From contig CAMZCT010000001.1 in NCBI GenBank assembly GCA_947305065.1, positions 1-64,000 on the forward strand: a DNA stretch of 64,000 bases, written 5' to 3'. Positions 9,338 to 16,819 of this stretch are shown here, piece by piece (within the stretch, counting starts at the first letter, position 1; every line of letters starts with the position of its first letter). Origin of the DNA: an uncultured Mycoplasmatota bacterium. Lineage in GTDB: Bacteria > Bacillota_I > Bacilli_A > RF39 > UBA660. Made by a program: the position numbers and the translations under genes. Under the pieces are notes generated by a model. It saw nothing but the letters and a program-made list of their open reading frames with translations. It was not told where the DNA came from and did no database searches.

Positions 9338-9898
9338 TTATTTATATAACTTGTGAATAATAATATAATCTATTATTCCCCTATCTACATATTCAGAAAT
9401 ATCTCTTCCATATTTTATTTCTGTTCTTAATTTAGTAGAACTTATATCTATTGATTTAAAGCCTTCTACTATTTTTATTTTATTATCAGGATAATCCTTA
9501 ATATAAGAATTAATATCTATGTTATTTCTATTAATTACTAATATATTATAGGTTAATAACTCTTTAAAATTATCCCATTTAGTAAAATTAATTATATTAT
9601 CAGCACCTAATATTAAATATAAGTCTTCTTTATTATATGGTTTACTTAACTCTCTTAGTATTTGATAAGTATACTCATAATCATTATAAGTAGTATCTAT
9701 TTGAATCTTATCATTTTCATAATACTTTAACATATTAATTCGATCTTTTATACTTAATAAATTTTGTTTATGCCAATAGTTTCCAGTAGGAATAACTATT
9801 ATTCTATCAACTTTTTTTTTACTTAATAGAGAATCTATTATTTTTTTATGTCCTTTATGAGGCGGATTGAAACTACCTATATATACTCCTATTTTCAT
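9338..9898 (-). CDS. nadD: Nicotinate-nucleotide adenylyltransferase
   Basis: This 186-residue enzyme transfers AMP from ATP to nicotinate mononucleotide, giving deamido-NAD. The nucleotidyltransferase signature GSFNPPHKGH is at residues 8-17 and the second motif ISSTKLR at about 152-158; length is normal for bacterial NadD. It sits between a small zinc-ribbon gene (15 bases upstream) and nrtR (12 bases downstream), so it belongs to one transcript with nadE and pncB. A related adenylyltransferase such as NMNAT is possible, but the salvage context favours NadD. Confidence 0.88.
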   Translation of the reverse strand: MKIGVYIGSFNPPHKGHKKIIDSLLSKKKVDRIIVIPTGNYWHKQNLLSIKDRINMLKYYENDKIQIDTTYNDYEYTYQILRELSKPYNKEDLYLILGADNIINFTKWDNFKELLTYNILVINRNNIDINSYIKDYPDNKIKIVEGFKSIDISSTKLRTEIKYGRDISEYVDRGIIDYIIIHKLYK

Positions 9899-9913
9899 TC
9901 TATCACCCTTTTT

Positions 9914-10348
9914 CTATCTGTGTCTCGTCATCCAAGTATTGTAGGTGAAGCTTATAGCTTCTGTATGATTGTCTATCAATTCCTCTTCCTGATCATTACT
10001 AATAATTATTGGATATGGATCATCATCCATTATTACCATAGGAATCCCTTTCACTTCTGTTATTCGATAAGATCTATCGAATTCACTTTCATATTCTACA
10101 TATAATTTTATGTCATCATTTGCAGCAGTTATAAAAGGATAATATCTAATTAATCGTGCCATCCCATAATCTACAGTATATCCTTTTTTACAATTATTAC
10201 AATAACAATTATAATCTCTTTTAATAGTTACTATTGTACGATGTTCATTTTCATCCTTTTCAATTTTATCTTCTGCTTTATGAGTTACATTGTTACCATG
10301 TTCTCCATTACAATATGGACAACATAATGGTGTGTAGATTTTTTCCAT
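9914..10348 (-). CDS. Small zinc-ribbon protein of unknown function
   Basis: I do not recognise this 144-residue protein. Two CxxC knuckles, CCPYCNG (about 9-15) and CYCNNC (about 48-53), should bind one zinc ion in a ribbon; the rest is acidic with beta-strand character and no membrane segment. It lies between nadE (11 bases upstream) and nadD (15 bases downstream) in the NAD operon, so it is co-expressed with salvage enzymes, but a functional link is only inferred from position. Confidence 0.6.
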   Translation of the reverse strand: MEKIYTPLCCPYCNGEHGNNVTHKAEDKIEKDENEHRTIVTIKRDYNCYCNNCKKGYTVDYGMARLIRYYPFITAANDDIKLYVEYESEFDRSYRITEVKGIPMVIMDDDPYPIIISNDQEEELIDNHTEAISFTYNTWMTRHR

Positions 10349-10359
10349 ATTATCACCCC

Positions 10360-11097
10360 CTATTTTTTGTATGTTGGTATATTAAATTTATGTTGATTAT
10401 TAGTATGAAGTTTTAATATTTTGTTTTTTATTTCTTCCTCTACTTCTTCACCATTTATTACCTTGGCTATGTCTTTATAAGTTACGCCTAATTTATCTTC
10501 ATCAGATTTACCAGATAAACCATCATCTGGTGTTTTAAATATTACTTCTTTAGGTAAACCCATATATTCTCCAAGATTTATAACTTCATCAACTGTTAAG
10601 TCTGCAAGTACTTGGATATCAGAGACGTTATCTCCACCTTTGGTAAAGTAACCAACATATAATTCGCATTTATTAGATGTTCCTGGTACTAAATATACTC
10701 CATTATTTAATTTAGAATACATGGCAGCATGATAGTACAAAGTAGACATTCTAAGTCTTGGTTTAATATTGATATTGGCATCAACTAAGAACTTGTTATC
10801 AACTTGAATGTTATCAACAAATTCATCATATATGTTAGTCAAATCATATTCTATTAAGTCTATTCCTAGAAAGTCACTTAGTAATTTAGCATCATAATAG
10901 TCTTCCTCTTTAGAATGACATGGTAGCCACATACCTATAACATTTTCTTTACCTAAAGCTTCAGTGAATAAACCTGCTACGACAGCAGAATCTTTTCCTC
11001 CACTTATACCTAAGATAGCTCCTTTAAGATTATTATTATGATAATAATCTTGAATAAATTTTATTATTTCATCATGAATTGTTTCAATTTTTTTCAT
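10360..11097 (-). CDS. nadE: NH3-dependent NAD synthetase
   Basis: This 245-residue enzyme amidates deamido-NAD to NAD using ATP and ammonia. It lacks the glutaminase domain, so it is the short ammonia-using form. The PP-loop SGGKDS is at residues 32-37 and the conserved LVPGTSNKCEL followed by GGDNVSDI segment is near 135-160. Its start overlaps the end of the upstream Nudix gene by 14 bases, indicating translational coupling. Confidence 0.93.
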   Translation of the reverse strand: MKKIETIHDEIIKFIQDYYHNNNLKGAILGISGGKDSAVVAGLFTEALGKENVIGMWLPCHSKEEDYYDAKLLSDFLGIDLIEYDLTNIYDEFVDNIQVDNKFLVDANINIKPRLRMSTLYYHAAMYSKLNNGVYLVPGTSNKCELYVGYFTKGGDNVSDIQVLADLTVDEVINLGEYMGLPKEVIFKTPDDGLSGKSDEDKLGVTYKDIAKVINGEEVEEEIKNKILKLHTNNQHKFNIPTYKK

Positions 11098-11680
11098 TAT
11101 TAATCCTTTCTAGATATGGTCGACATTTTTCAATTATATAAGCAGAGTTTATACTTTTCATATAGCCATTATCTAATAAGTAGAATAATTCTTCTATAGT
11201 TACTTCTAATTGTTTGACAAATTCATCTTCATCTAATTTTTGTTCACTAACTTTATAACAATTTAAAGCAAGATAGTAGTGATTACAAGCAGAACTAATA
11301 CCATGATCTTGGTAAAATCTTCCTAAATGTTTTAACTCTCCACATGTATAGCCAGTTTCTTCTAATAATTCTCTTTTGGCAGCATCTTCGGCAGTTTCAT
11401 CTTTTTCAATATAACCAGCAGGTAAATCGACAGACACAGTGGTATCTGTGAATACTCGTGGTTCAATGCAAACAACTACTTTATTGTCAACAGTTAAGGG
11501 AAGAATTACGGAAGCACTTCCATCACACTCTCCTTTTATTAATCTTTCTCTAAGAATTTCTTGACCATTATTTAGATAACATTTATAACTTTCGGTATCA
11601 AAGAAATGAAAATCTGTTATCTTTTCTTTTTTTACGGTTTTTAACTCTTCTATTATTTTATCTATTTTGTCTTTAATCAT
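11084..11680 (-). CDS. Nudix hydrolase, ADP-ribose pyrophosphatase-like
   Basis: This 198-residue protein has an intact Nudix box (GYIEKDETAEDAAKRELLEETGY minus its last residues, about 89-111) with all catalytic glutamates, in contrast to the NrtR paralogue nearby. A preceding VDLPAGY matches ADP-ribose pyrophosphatases, which convert ADP-ribose to AMP and ribose-5-phosphate. ADP-ribose is the usual NrtR ligand, so this enzyme could reset the regulator's signal; that is inference. The gene starts 4 bases after dinD and overlaps nadE. Confidence 0.82.
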   Translation of the reverse strand: MIKDKIDKIIEELKTVKKEKITDFHFFDTESYKCYLNNGQEILRERLIKGECDGSASVILPLTVDNKVVVCIEPRVFTDTTVSVDLPAGYIEKDETAEDAAKRELLEETGYTCGELKHLGRFYQDHGISSACNHYYLALNCYKVSEQKLDEDEFVKQLEVTIEELFYLLDNGYMKSINSAYIIEKCRPYLERINNEKN

Positions 11681-11684
11681 CTAA

Positions 11685-12527
11685 TCAACTTCTTCTATTG
11701 TTTAATTTCTTTAATTCTTCTTTTTCTATTTCTTTAATGGACTTTTCAGGCGTAGGTAAATCTTCAGGCATTGTACCACCTAATTCTTCAATTGTTTTTC
11801 TTACTTTTTTACCTACATTATAGTGAGTTTCACAAGCAGCTTTTTCTTTGTTAATTTTATCTCTTTTTAACTTAGCATCCGTTTGAGTAATTCTAAATAA
11901 ATTGGCACCTAACTCTTCACTACCCATATAATCGAGAATATCTTCTTTTTCAGCATCTATACCTTTTCTTTTAGCAATCTTTTTGGCAGTCTCACCATTA
12001 TACAATCCTTTGTAACCATAATCATTAAACTTTCCATAGTCTTTAACACCAGCTTTCTGGGCTGTGTCAAATAAGTATTTATTTTTATTTTTAACACTTA
12101 TTCTCGTATAAAGTCTTTTTTCATCTTCGGACAATTTGGAAAATTCCAACTCTGTTAATTCTTGTTTTCTAGTTTGAACAGCAAAGTAAGTTTGTCCTAA
12201 AGCCACTGCTTTTTTGCTTGGATTAGCATTTTGAACTATTAAATAGCAAGCGTATCTTGATAAATTATAATCAATAATACTTCTTTTCGCTCCTTTAGCT
12301 AGTATTATCATTTTCCTGACTTCAGGAAAATGATCAGAAGCTTTATAATTACTAGTTTCACATGCAATCATCGCTTGCTTAATAACCCTATGAAAATTCT
12401 CCCATTTGTTATATTCAAGTAGTGGCATCAATTCCCTAGCTTCCCAGTATTCCTCTCCATATTCATTAATATGTTTTATTTCTTCAAACATTTTTTCATT
12501 ATAACTATCTGTTGTCATATATAACAA
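11685..12527 (-). CDS. dinD: DNA-damage-inducible protein D
   Basis: This 280-residue protein matches DinD along its length. The opening FEEIKHINEYGEEYWEARELMPLLEYNKW minus a few residues is the KilA-N/BRO-like N-terminal domain, followed by SDHFPEV, DYNLSRYACYLIVQNANP and QTYFAVQTRKQEL. DinD from E. coli is SOS-induced and inhibits RecA filament activity in vitro. Here its promoter is overlapped by a LexA-type box (12550-12563). Unusually it lies inside the NAD operon: 60 bases after pncB, and only 4 bases before the Nudix-nadE-nadD-nrtR genes. Confidence 0.9.
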   Translation of the reverse strand: MLYMTTDSYNEKMFEEIKHINEYGEEYWEARELMPLLEYNKWENFHRVIKQAMIACETSNYKASDHFPEVRKMIILAKGAKRSIIDYNLSRYACYLIVQNANPSKKAVALGQTYFAVQTRKQELTELEFSKLSEDEKRLYTRISVKNKNKYLFDTAQKAGVKDYGKFNDYGYKGLYNGETAKKIAKRKGIDAEKEDILDYMGSEELGANLFRITQTDAKLKRDKINKEKAACETHYNVGKKVRKTIEELGGTMPEDLPTPEKSIKEIEKEELKKLNNRRS

Positions 12528-12542
12528 ACCTCCTTGCTATAT

Positions 12543-12571
12543 ATAATAGCAAACATTTGTTCTTGTTACAA
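12543..12571 (-). promoter_or_regulatory. Internal promoter in front of dinD
   Basis: TTGTAA (12566-12571), a 17-base spacer and TATTAT (12543-12548) on the minus strand are followed by an AAGGAGG SD for dinD. No terminator hairpin is visible between pncB and this site or between dinD and the next gene, so the promoter can drive dinD and all the NAD genes downstream. Confidence 0.7.
12550..12563 (-). promoter_or_regulatory. LexA (SOS) box overlapping the dinD promoter
   Basis: The minus strand reads AGAACAAATGTTTG, matching the Gram-positive LexA consensus CGAACRNRYGTTYG at 13 of 14 positions. It lies in the spacer between the -35 and -10 elements, a classical repressor position, in front of a known SOS gene. 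Confidence 0.8.
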
Positions 12572-12587
12572 TCCTTTTTTAATTTTT

Positions 12588-14060
12588 TTAATCACCGTTA
12601 TCTAACCTTTTTGTATGTATAATTAAATCATTTTTAAAATTAACATATTCTTCGGTACCATCTACATAATAGATATGAGGCATTTTAAGTCTTTTTATTT
12701 CTGGATATAATTTAGCCATCTCTTTATTACAATGTTTTCTCTTTTCATCTAAAGTTGGTTCTTCATAAACTAATTTACCATCTTTAAAGATAGTCTTTTG
12801 TAATTCGACTAACTCAAAGTCATTAATAACTGTTTGTTTGAAGCTATCAACAGGTGATTTAATCTTCAAATCTTTCATGCTTACTTTTTCATCTCTTCTA
12901 GTCATGATATCGGCAATAGCATAACCAGTCTTTTTATCATAAGCACGATATAATTTTTTAAAATCAGGATTAGTAGTTTTAATACTATCATTGCTTATTT
13001 TTATTTTAGGTATCTTTACACCATTAATGATCATAGCTACTTCTTTAAAAACACATCCCATTCTACCTTCTGGTTTAGAAATATTATCTCCAACACCTAA
13101 GGCGTCAAATTTAGCACCTTGTTGAACTAGTGATTCAATTGTTTCTGCAGTTAAACCGTTACTTAGTACTATCTTAGCTTCAGGGAATCCTGCTTCATCC
13201 AACATACGTCTTGCTTCTTTAGATAGATAAGCTAAATCGCCTGAATCTATTCTTATACCCAAATTCTTATATGGTAATTTATTTTCTTTTAAATATTTAA
13301 ATACTCTAATTGCATTTGGTACACCACTGTTTAAGGTGTCGATTGTATCGACTAGCAATGTAACGTTTTCTAAATGAGTTAAAGCATAATTAAGGAAGGC
13401 TTCGTATTCACTGTCATATGATTGGACGTAACTATGAGCATGAGTACCTAAAGCTTTAGTTCCTAACATATCAGCTGCTAAAACATTACTAGTACCAATA
13501 CAACCAGCCATCATACCATAGATAGACGCATCAATAGCTGCTTCTAAACCATCAGCACGACGTGAACCGAATTCCATAACGTCTACGCCTTTAGGAGTTG
13601 CTTCAATAATACGTCTAGCTCCTGTAGCATGTTCCATAGCACCATTAATTATTGAAAGTATAGCTGTTTCTATTATTTGAGCTTCAATAATTGGAGCTTT
13701 AACTGTTAATATTGGTTCGTTTGGAAATACTGGGGTTCCATCAGGAATAGCATAGATATCACCAGTAAATTTAAAGTTTTTTAAGTAATTAATAAAGTCT
13801 TTAGAATAGTTATTTCTTTTAAAGTATTCTATTTCTTTATTAGTAAATTTTATGTTTTCTATAAAAGGGATTACTTTATCTAATCCAGCCATAATAGCAT
13901 AGCCACCATTATTAGGTACTTTCCTAAAGAATACATCAAATACTGCAATTTCTTTTTCTTTATTATTATCTAAATAACTAGAAGCCATTGTATATTCATA
14001 TTCATCAGTTAATAATGTATAATTTCTTGATAATCGATCATATCCGTTATACTTCATCAT
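12588..14060 (-). CDS. pncB: Nicotinate phosphoribosyltransferase
   Basis: This 490-residue enzyme makes nicotinate mononucleotide from nicotinate and PRPP, the entry step of the Preiss-Handler pathway. Recognisable segments are the N-terminal YTLLTDEYEYTMA, EFGSRRADGLEAA (about 165-177), the GTHAHSYVQSY block (about 205-215) and RIDSGDLAYLSKEARRMLD (about 270). It overlaps the nicotinamidase gene by 4 bases (ATGA), which supports coupled translation. Confidence 0.95.
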   Translation of the reverse strand: MMKYNGYDRLSRNYTLLTDEYEYTMASSYLDNNKEKEIAVFDVFFRKVPNNGGYAIMAGLDKVIPFIENIKFTNKEIEYFKRNNYSKDFINYLKNFKFTGDIYAIPDGTPVFPNEPILTVKAPIIEAQIIETAILSIINGAMEHATGARRIIEATPKGVDVMEFGSRRADGLEAAIDASIYGMMAGCIGTSNVLAADMLGTKALGTHAHSYVQSYDSEYEAFLNYALTHLENVTLLVDTIDTLNSGVPNAIRVFKYLKENKLPYKNLGIRIDSGDLAYLSKEARRMLDEAGFPEAKIVLSNGLTAETIESLVQQGAKFDALGVGDNISKPEGRMGCVFKEVAMIINGVKIPKIKISNDSIKTTNPDFKKLYRAYDKKTGYAIADIMTRRDEKVSMKDLKIKSPVDSFKQTVINDFELVELQKTIFKDGKLVYEEPTLDEKRKHCNKEMAKLYPEIKRLKMPHIYYVDGTEEYVNFKNDLIIHTKRLDNGD

Positions 14061-14683
14061 TTTAATACTAACCTTCTTTCTTGTTCTTCTAATTCTTTAA
14101 CATCTTCTACTATTATAACACCCGCTTGTTCTAAAACTCTATAGGCAATGTTAGTCCATTCATCTCTATTATGGTTTGGAGCATCAAATGTATCGCAAGC
14201 TTTTTTTACTAAGAACACTTTTGTCTCCCTATTAAGTTGATGTAGATAACCACATAATGTTATTAAAAAATTTAATACACAAATGTCTAAGCACACACCT
14301 ATTACAACAATCATTATTACGCCATTTTCTTTTCTTATATCAATTTGTATTTTTTCATTCATCATACCATTAGTACAATTTTTGAAATAAGTTTTAGTAT
14401 TTGGTTTATCTTGTTCAGCAATAAACTCTGGTATTAATTCTGCTTCAGGTGTTCCTTTTATACAATGTGGAGGATATAAATTAAATTCTGTGGCATTTGG
14501 ATCATGTCCTTCTAATACAAAATTTACTAATTCATCTTCTCTTCTAAATTTATCAACTATTTTCCTTTGCTCTGGTACTAATTTATTATATTCGGGATTA
14601 GCCATAGCCCCAAAATTAACAAATCCATTATTCATATCAATCATATATAAAGCTTTTTTATAATCTCCTAATCTTTTTTCCAT
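14057..14683 (-). CDS. pncA: Nicotinamidase, isochorismatase family
   Basis: This 208-residue enzyme deamidates nicotinamide to nicotinate. The catalytic triad can be placed: Asp in the N-terminal YMIDMNNGF (D16), Lys in the TKTYFKNC region, and the nucleophilic Cys in IGVCLDICVLNF. The substrate assignment rests on the next gene (pncB), which uses the product; the family also includes other amidohydrolases. It is the first intact catabolic gene after the small protein at 14699-15097. Confidence 0.87.
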   Translation of the reverse strand: MEKRLGDYKKALYMIDMNNGFVNFGAMANPEYNKLVPEQRKIVDKFRREDELVNFVLEGHDPNATEFNLYPPHCIKGTPEAELIPEFIAEQDKPNTKTYFKNCTNGMMNEKIQIDIRKENGVIMIVVIGVCLDICVLNFLITLCGYLHQLNRETKVFLVKKACDTFDAPNHNRDEWTNIAYRVLEQAGVIIVEDVKELEEQERRLVLK

Positions 14684-14698
14684 TTTAATTCCTTCTTT

Positions 14699-15097
14699 CT
14701 ATTTATATGAAAATGTTTTTTGTTTTTCTGTAATTTGTAATTCAATACCATCAAAGTATACTTCCTCGTAAGAATAAGCAAAGTACTCGGCTTGTCTAAT
14801 TCCAGATTTATATGTAATACTATTAACGGTAAATCCTTTTTCATTTAAATCTTCATTAATTATTGCTTTAATATCTTCTGGTGATATGTCTACTGTTTCA
14901 GTTGCTGTATGACCAAGTATTTCAATTGGTTGTTCATAATAGATTTTAACTTGAGCCACCTTCTCTTCATAGATACCACTATAACCAGTATTATGTGTTT
15001 CTTTTACTATTATATTGGTATTTTTTAGTTTGCTATAATAATCACTTAAAGCTTTTAATAATTCTTTTTTGTTTATTTCTATTTTATATGTTTTCAT
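14699..15097 (-). CDS. Hypothetical protein in the NAD operon
   Basis: I do not recognise this soluble protein of 132 residues. The translated frame opens at a TTG (15109), but ATG 15097 is the likelier start (GGGGA 6 bases upstream). Its C-terminus (YFDGIELQITEK) resembles the end of the protein at 49409-50065 (YYDGIKLIVKEK), and both carry a short helix-rich segment before it, so they may share a fold. It lies 15 bases before the nicotinamidase gene. Confidence 0.6.
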   Translation of the reverse strand: MKTYKIEINKKELLKALSDYYSKLKNTNIIVKETHNTGYSGIYEEKVAQVKIYYEQPIEILGHTATETVDISPEDIKAIINEDLNEKGFTVNSITYKSGIRQAEYFAYSYEEVYFDGIELQITEKQKTFSYK

Positions 15098-15114
15098 AAC
15101 TATCCCCAACTTTC

Positions 15115-15371
15115 TTATTCATTATTTTTATTTCTTTCTTTATTAAGTTTTGTCCAATTAATAATACCTATGATTGCCATTATTAAATAAATGCTCTTCT
15201 TAGTAAGATATACTAAATCAAAATGAACTATATACATTGCTACTGCTATGACATCTGTAATTATCCACCAGATATACTGTTCCTTTTCTATCTTTTTCAT
15301 TTGTAATATCTTTAAATTTATTTTTTATATTATCCATAATTTTCTCTCACTCTCTCACTCTCTTCTTTCAT
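15115..15371 (-). pseudogene. pnuC: Decayed pnuC (nicotinamide riboside transporter)
   Basis: Codons 15300-15115 encode 61 residues (EQYIWWIITDVIAVAMYIV then IYLIMAIIGIINW) matching only the last two membrane helices of PnuC, normally about 200-230 residues with seven helices. Upstream, a strong SD (AGAAAGGAG) is followed by an ATG at 15371 with a 13-codon frame, a GA-rich stretch (15344-15362), and an ATG at 15337 with a PnuC-like start (MDNIKNKF) in another frame. The pieces are in different frames and the middle of the gene is absent, so a deletion removed it. The promoter upstream is intact and now serves the salvage genes. Confidence 0.6.
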
Positions 15372-15389
15372 ATTACTCCTTTCTAATTC

Positions 15390-15404
15390 TGTTATTATCA
15401 TTTT
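15390..15404 (-). promoter_or_regulatory. Possible NrtR operator, distal copy
   Basis: The plus strand reads TGTTATTATCATTTT, a one-mismatch copy of the site at 15448-15462 that overlaps the -10 box. Two such copies in the leader of an operon encoding NrtR make it a candidate operator; the actual NrtR motif of this lineage is not known to me. Confidence 0.35.
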
Positions 15405-15447
15405 GTTAATATCAGAATCTAAAATAAAAGCCCGGCTGTTTGCTTTT

Positions 15448-15462
15448 TGTTATTAACATTTT
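15448..15462 (-). promoter_or_regulatory. Possible NrtR operator overlapping the -10 box
   Basis: TGTTATTAACATTTT on the plus strand overlaps the -10 element (15458-15463) of the NAD operon promoter and is repeated 58 bases downstream in the leader. Position fits a repressor site; identity is inferred. Confidence 0.38.
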
Positions 15463-15486
15463 ATTAAAAACAAAACGGTTTGTCAA
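15458..15486 (-). promoter_or_regulatory. Promoter of the NAD salvage operon
   Basis: TTGACA (15481-15486), a 17-base spacer and TAAAAT (15458-15463) on the minus strand. The transcript leader of about 80 bases contains a small GC-rich hairpin (AAAAGC/GCTTTT around 15425-15448) before the pnuC SD. Confidence 0.72.
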
Positions 15487-15504
15487 TACTTTTTTTATTT
15501 TATT

Positions 15505-15537
15505 AAAAAAAACAAGTCAAATACGACTTGTTTTTAA
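15505..15537 (-). terminator. Terminator of the aldo/keto reductase gene
   Basis: A 10-bp stem (15509-15518 with 15525-15534) and T-run on the minus strand overlap the stop codon, separating this gene from the NAD operon promoter immediately downstream. Confidence 0.8.
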
Positions 15538-16712
15538 TACTTCATAAACAATTTAATAACTCTTTTCCCTATTTTATATATAGGATTTTCTAGTTTTTTA
15601 CGAGCGTTTTTAAGTTCTTTTCTTATTTCTATTTTCTGAGGACAATGTTGCTCACATCTACCACACTCTATGCAGTTAGATGCCTCTGTTGAATCTTTTC
15701 TTAAAGCTGTACACATTATATATTCCTTCATAGCTACAAATTTACTGTCTGTATAGTATTTGTTATATGCTGAGAAGGTTCCTGGTATGTCTACTTTTCT
15801 TGGACATGGCATACAATAACGACATCCCGTACAAGGTACTTTCATTTTACTATTAATTTCTTTTACAACTTCACTTAGTAATTCTTGATCTTCTTTAGTT
15901 AGAGAATCTACTTCCGCTCTATCGGCAAAGTCAGTATTTTCTTTAACCATTTCTAATGAGTTCATACCTGATAAAACACATAATATTTCTTTTTGATTCC
16001 AAAGCCATCTAAATGACCACTCTGCTGGTGACATCTTTTTCTCATAGTTGGTGAATAACTTTTTAGCTTTAGCTGGTAGTTGATTAACTAATCTTCCCCC
16101 ACGAAGAGGTTCCATTATATTAACTGGTATTCCTTTAGAAGCAGCGTAATGAAGTCCATCTTTACCGGCTTGAGATGTTTCATCTAAATAATTGTATTGT
16201 ATTAAACAGATGTCCCAGTCATAAGCATCAATCAATTGACAAAACATATCAGAATTACCATGATAAGAAAAACCAACTTGTCTTATTTGCTTTTTTTCTT
16301 TCTTTTCTTTAAGCCATTCTTCAATACCTAAATCTTTTAATCTTTCCCAGGTCTTAACATCTGTTAACATATGCATAAGATAGTAATCAACATGATCAGT
16401 TCTAAGTCGATTTAGTTCTTCGTTGAAGTATTTATCTAAATCATCTCTTGATTTAATCATATAATGAGGAAGCTTAGTAGCAATATTTACTTTATCACGA
16501 ATCTGATTCTTTTCTAATACTTTACCCAATAGTTCTTCACTACCTGGATATAGGTAAGCTGTATCAAAATAGTTTACTCCCGCTTTATAAGCAGCCATTA
16601 GTTCTTTTTCGGCTTTAGCAAAATCTAATTTTATTCCCTTTCCAGTAAAGCGCATGCAACCAAAACCTAAAACAGATATTTTGTTACCATACTTATCAGT
16701 ACGATACTTCAT
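15534..16712 (-). CDS. Aldo/keto reductase with C-terminal 4Fe-4S domain
   Basis: This 392-residue oxidoreductase combines an AKR barrel (about 1-285; MKYRTDKYGNKISVLGFG start, FDTAYLYPGSE with the catalytic Tyr, YYLMHML, and DWDICLIQYNY) with a ferredoxin-like tail. The tail has CTGCRYCMPCP and CIECGRCEQHCP cysteine clusters. This plan is common in anaerobic Firmicutes. The substrate is unknown; electrons may pass between NAD(P)H and a low-potential carrier. Preceded by about 90 bases, so it is probably monocistronic. Confidence 0.9.
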   Translation of the reverse strand: MKYRTDKYGNKISVLGFGCMRFTGKGIKLDFAKAEKELMAAYKAGVNYFDTAYLYPGSEELLGKVLEKNQIRDKVNIATKLPHYMIKSRDDLDKYFNEELNRLRTDHVDYYLMHMLTDVKTWERLKDLGIEEWLKEKKEKKQIRQVGFSYHGNSDMFCQLIDAYDWDICLIQYNYLDETSQAGKDGLHYAASKGIPVNIMEPLRGGRLVNQLPAKAKKLFTNYEKKMSPAEWSFRWLWNQKEILCVLSGMNSLEMVKENTDFADRAEVDSLTKEDQELLSEVVKEINSKMKVPCTGCRYCMPCPRKVDIPGTFSAYNKYYTDSKFVAMKEYIMCTALRKDSTEASNCIECGRCEQHCPQKIEIRKELKNARKKLENPIYKIGKRVIKLFMKY

Positions 16713-16785
16713 ATTATCCCTACTTTCTTCTTAATTATAGCATGGTAAATACTGTAATAGATATAGTAAAAGTGTTTACAAATAT

Positions 16786-16819
16786 AACAAAAAAAGAATT
16801 CTTATTTTTCAGAATTCTT
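16786..16819 (-). terminator. Terminator of the 510-residue membrane protein gene
   Basis: A 9-bp stem (16794-16802 with 16811-16819) followed by T7 on the minus strand, with the stop codon inside the stem. Confidence 0.75.

Noticed and set aside
15300-15486. NAD-sensing riboswitch in the leader before the pnuC relic
   Set aside because: The leader has only a small hairpin near 15425-15448; I cannot match it to a known NAD riboswitch consensus from memory, so no claim is made.
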